This document shows, one piece after another, positions 60,185-64,000 of a DNA stretch of 64,000 nt. The first letter of the stretch is position 1, and each line of letters begins with the position of its first letter. The notes under the pieces are model-generated. The model saw nothing but the letters and a program-made list of their open reading frames with translations. It searched no databases and was not told the origin of the DNA. Source of the DNA: Microglena sp. YARC (taxonomy: Eukaryota; Chlorophyta; Chlorophyceae; Chlamydomonadales; Chlamydomonadaceae); the NCBI GenBank assembly GCA_022414725.1, contig CM039465.1:21140556-21204555 (forward strand). The letters run 5' to 3'. Position numbers and translations under genes: made by a program.

Positions 60185-60780
60185 CTAGCGACTATGCTGG
60201 CTTCCAGGTGCACTAGTCTGCTTTGGGTTCGGCTGAATAGCCAGGAAAGGAACTACTAGAAGCTGTGTGCTCGTAGCTGAGAAGAAAATCATCGGCTTAG
60301 TGACGTCACTCAGGTGGCGACGAAGGAGCCTGTTACAATACAGCCTGATGTACTTGACACAGGAGGGGTAGATTGGCGCTGATTCTTTTTCAACGCGACC
60401 TGACAATGCTGTGTTGAGCCTAGGCAATGCAACCACACAATTGCAGGATGATCTAGCGCCCATCCCATCCACCCGCCACCACCACCACCCATCACCAACA
60501 CCACCCATCACCAACCACCGACACCTGCTCTGGGTTGGGCCTGAAGTACTTGACACGAGAGGGGACGATTGGCGCTGTTTTCTTTTGGAGCTACACGTAG
60601 CAGCTTCTAGGCAGCTCCCTTTCCCCGTCTTGGGCCAGACCTGAAGCTAGCAAGTGCGCCTTCAAGCTGACATAACAGACACTCAAATGCAGCTGAAAGC
60701 TTTGGGCTTGACACAGGGGCTGACACGGGAGAGGAGGATTGGCGAATCTGCATGTGTAACCCAACGGCTGCCTACACCCT
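60185..60780. repeat. Element E copy and repeated GATTGGCGC segments; possible minus exon
   Basis: 60580-60770 is an element E copy. A minus frame 60185-60556 contains SAPIYPSCVKYIRLYCNRLL, and a related APIVPSRVKYFRPNPEQ followed by GTGTCGG lies at 60525-60578, again like duplicated exon edges. Product not recognised. Confidence 0.35.
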
Positions 60781-62060
60781 GTTCAGGTTGTTAAATAGGT
60801 CTTCAAGGTGTTTAACACCTGTTCACCATCTACATTGTTAACCAATGATGTACATAAAACGTCTTTTACACCTGTACAACACGCACGTCAGTCAAAATCT
60901 GTGTGAAATCAAGCACATGTCATTTACAGTGTGCGTGATTTCAATCACTCACTCCTCTGGGGTGTGCGTGATTTTTAGACTTACCCTGGATCACGGTATC
61001 ATACATATACGTTTTGAACTACCCAGACCACGGTATGCTACATCTTGCTTGACAGGTCTTACACTACCTTATCTTTCTGAATTACCTGTGAAATTCATAT
61101 CTTAATTCGCATAATTGTAAAAAATCTTAATATCACTAGGACATTCATATCGTACCTTGCATAAATTCAAAAGATCTTAATATCACTGGCACATTCATAT
61201 TTTACTTCGCGCAAATTTATGAGACCTTAATATCAATGGGACATTCATATTTTACCTCGCATAAATTTAAAAGATCTTAATATCAATGGGAATTGTGTAC
61301 TCTTCTGGTTTACGATGAGTCGGAGACCAGTTCGTAATATACGTGTGTTTTACTGATTCTTTTGGGGGGCTACGCATGGCAGCTTCCAGCCAGATTCATT
61401 GGCCAGGCACTGGTTAAAGGCAAAATCTGTTAGCTGCATTGGAATGCCTGTCATGTCGGCTTTCAGATGATTCGGCTTTCAGATAATTCTCGAAATGCAC
61501 CTCGTAAGGCACCAGGGAAATGCAACTCGTAAAAAAATCCCCGAAAAAATCAGCAAATAAGGGGTCTGGGTCATATAGGAGGCAGATCGGTGCAGCCCTA
61601 GCCGCTGATTGATCTCACCTTCCCTAGCATACGCAAAATCATCATCTTGATCCGACGATGTTCCGAGCTACTGAATGGGAGTCACTCACGAGGAGGAACC
61701 GAAGATGGGTGCATGGGGTCGGGTGGGTTGGGGAAGTCTCTGCGAGGGCAATCCGACCATCCGACTGTGGGATTGTCTGCTGTTCGTCGATATATTTAGC
61801 ATTGCTGGGACGTTAGGTGCGTCGATTATTAGCTGTCGTTGTCGAACGTGGGGGGAAAAAGAAGAAGTAATTCCCACCGGAACCTTAGGTCCCGAATTTA
61901 TACCTCGGCCGGTGACTGGCGTTTGGTCAAGAATATTTCCAGACATCGCTAAGTAGCCCGATCGCGTCCTTAAGCTCGTTCCCCAACGTCTCTGATCAGC
62001 GTCCAGGATTTATTTATTGTTGGTGTCGACCTGCCGCTTATTGTATTTTGAAGTTGCAAA
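60781..62060. other. Intergenic: ~62-bp tandem repeat, element E piece, TMCO1 upstream
   Basis: 61085-61290 has four copies of ACATTCATATTTTACCTCGC followed by AAAAGATCTTAATATCA. 61350-61490 is an element E copy. 61600-62060 is unique-looking and should hold the TMCO1 promoter and 5' UTR; no TATA-like box is clear. Confidence 0.5.
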
Positions 62061-62306
62061 ATGGCCGAAGTCTTTGCCGATGCCGATACCGATCCCTTCG
62101 CCCCCCAGGAGTTTGATAAGATGATTGCTCCCACAATCGTTTTGTCTGTTATGATCTTGGGATTATTAGTAGAATTTTGTGCCTGGCTGGTTTGTTACCG
62201 CACATCGGGCTATAAAAAGCTGACCGCCGAGGTTGAAATCATCGCCAAGAAGGTCCAAGCTCTGAAGGAAACTGGTGCCAAAGAGGGTGACAAGAGGATC
62301 AAGAAG
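62061..62306 (+). CDS. TMCO1: TMCO1-type ER calcium channel / insertase subunit, exon 1
   Basis: ATG at 62061 (GCAAAATGG, good context), 82 codons, then AAGAAG|GTAATA donor in phase 0. It reads MAEVFADADTDPFAPQEFDK, MIAPTIVLSVMILGLLVEFC, AWLVCYRTSGYKKLTAEVEI and IAKKVQALKETGAKEGDKRI. One transmembrane helix (residues ~21-45) is followed by Y-R-T-x-x-Y-K-x-L-x-A-E-V-E and a charged coiled coil, the signature of TMCO1 (Oxa1 superfamily), an ER protein linked to calcium leak and membrane-protein insertion. The family is about 190 residues, so more than half lies in later exons, not found before 64000. The frame runs on to 62414 but loses similarity at the donor. Confidence 0.85.
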
Positions 62307-64000
62307 GTAATAGCTGAACCTAGACTGAAGGAGAGAAGGCACCCAGAACACATGAGACGTATGTTCATCTCTGGAAATCTTGGACATCAAGCCTTCTTGC
62401 TCTTCATGATCTAGCAAGCACACAGACGAATATAATGCATTCTGATCTTCCGCATGGATAAGCTGGCTCATTAAGAATACACCCCTGAGCTATTGATCTG
62501 GTGATCAACCAAACTAGCAAGCGGCCTGCCTGACACATGCCATGCACAATCATTTAGCAGACGGCATCAAATGTCGTACCAACTGAATCTGGGAGAGGGG
62601 TCAAGTTCTGAGGGATCTGCAGTACAATAGTACTATGCAACACATACAATTCATATTGATCATGCACATGGGTGCACTTGATCTCAGGTCCTCCGCCAGG
62701 TCCTCCGTAGTACTTGATCTCAGGTCCTCCGTTGTACCCTGACGATTTGTCAGGGACCAGATTGTTTAATGCTTGTTAATAGCCTCCATGGATAGTCTAG
62801 CATTAACTTGATTATTTGAGGATAGAAACTTTCACCACTCTGATAAGTCTCTTTAACCTAATTGGCTACCCTCCAGACTGTGACATACATACATGGGCGT
62901 GAATCATACAACAGACAATATAGCAGGGTTAGCAATCATATTTGCAGGCATTGGAAGAACAGCGAAGACATCTACTGTTGGTAGAGATGTCAATAATGAA
63001 CCGCCCCCCAAGTTTATCGGGGGATACATTGTACAATATATTGTACGATATTGTATGATATATCATATGGTGTAGTATGATGTATATATACGGTATAGTA
63101 CTTGAAGTATGATACATATATATATTAACGATATCGTACTTGACAATCTTAATTATTTTGGATGAATACAGATTCCACCCTTGACCTTAGCCTCGACTGC
63201 ACCTGTCGTACTTCGCTTGTAGCACCGACTCCCTCCCCCCGTCGCTTACGATTTGTTAGGGTTCAGTTCACAGGTGCTGTTTTTTTAAATACATTTCCTG
63301 TTTTAAAGTTGGAGGTTCCCTTTATTCTACTTGGCTACCCCAGGACTGTAACAAACATGCATGACATATAGACCCCAGGCAACAGCTGGAGTTTTGGAAA
63401 TTGTGAAGGTGTCTTTTAGAGAGCACATAGGCTGATCCATTCAGCTTTGAGCTACCACAAGACGGTATCAGTGTAGCTGTAGTAACAACAGCAACAACAA
63501 CAAACAAAGAAAAGTTCAAACAGTTAAGCAAGCAAGCAAGCAAGCATGAAAACAATTAGAACCAACAGAATTAAAAACAGAAAGAAACACAAACGAACAA
63601 CAAACACTAACAAACAAAAATAACAAAAACAACAAAAACAAATATAACGTAGACGGGGACGATGACTCAGAGGATGACAGAATTCTTTACACGAGCTGCA
63701 TGGATATCCACCATGCATTTATACTATATAAACTATATCAATCATGTGCATAATCTATGTAAACTTTACATGTGCGCATGTACTATATAAACCAAATCAA
63801 CCATGCGCATAATATTTATAAACTATACTTATGCGCAAGTACTATATAAACTATTTATGTGCGCATGTAATATGTAAACTAGATTTATGCGCATGTACTA
63901 AATAAACTATATATATGCGCATGTTCTACATAAACTATATGAACCATGCGCATCAACTCCCGCTATACAATATTCTACGTACAGACCCATAGGCTCCGCA
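62307..64000 (+). other. TMCO1 intron 1 (to window end): repeats, no further exon seen
   Basis: Contains SINE-like pieces (62840-62885; 63205-63352, plus), a GATCTCAGGTCCTCCG direct repeat (62680-62730), AT-rich TATATCATATGG palindromes (63020-63160), AAC-rich sequence (63480-63645) and about eight ~25-bp units of ATGCGCATGTACTATATAAACT (63735-63960). The expected next exon (family V-R-M-K-S-M-F-like segment) was not found. Confidence 0.6.

Overview
The window is eukaryotic nuclear DNA: GT-AG introns, split protein domains, interspersed non-autonomous transposons, plant-type (TTTAGGG) interstitial repeats and a very high load of micro- and minisatellites. A green alga (possibly a prasinophyte-type genome) is my inference. 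It rests on the intron-rich gene with an N-terminal ubiquitin-like domain on an HRQ1-type helicase and on the TTTAGGG repeats; no marker proves the species. One 1,000-base N gap (53146-54145) splits the right-hand part.

Positions 1-35350 are essentially one gene on the minus strand: an HRQ1/MrfA-type (RecQ4-like) superfamily 2 DNA helicase with a C-terminal DUF1998 region. I could rebuild 15 coding exons by reading across the short, misleading open frames. They run from an ATG at 35350 (ubiquitin-like domain) through motif I (28.9 kb), motif II DEGH split by an intron, motif III SAT (27.6 kb), motif IV (17.9 kb) and motifs V/VI (14.0 kb) to the DUF1998 core at 107-406. The 3' end lies left of the window. 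Junction phases agree everywhere except one extra T in exon 4 and a one-base phase conflict after exon 10. The total is about 7.1 kb of coding sequence in 35 kb.

The striking feature is the introns. In 13 of the 15 (14 complete, one partial) the intron carries decayed or near-exact tandem copies of the neighbouring exon edge together with its splice site. Examples are six donor copies at an exact 94-bp period, ten donor copies in intron 12, about ten 75-bp donor units in intron 13, and a 3.2-kb minisatellite that grows out of the exon 4 donor. Several introns also have the same 8-11 bp at both ends. This looks like intron birth and growth by tandem duplication across splice junctions. The same signature appears around candidate exons of other genes to the right (43.6, 50.3, 52.9, 54.8 and 59.1 kb), so it is not specific to the helicase.

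Positions 35351-62060 are mostly repeats and transposon relics: a SINE-like family with an (ACAT)n tail, hAT-like MITEs with 8-bp target duplications, other inverted-repeat elements, an 82-bp palindrome, and CAAG, poly-G-rich and TTGT arrays. They contain isolated minus-strand exons: a CRAL-TRIO/SEC14-type exon at 43.6-43.8 kb and several unassigned ones. At 62061 a plus-strand gene begins, the first exon of a TMCO1-type ER calcium channel/membrane insertase subunit; its remaining exons lie beyond the window. Most long open frames in the window are translations of minisatellites and are not genes.
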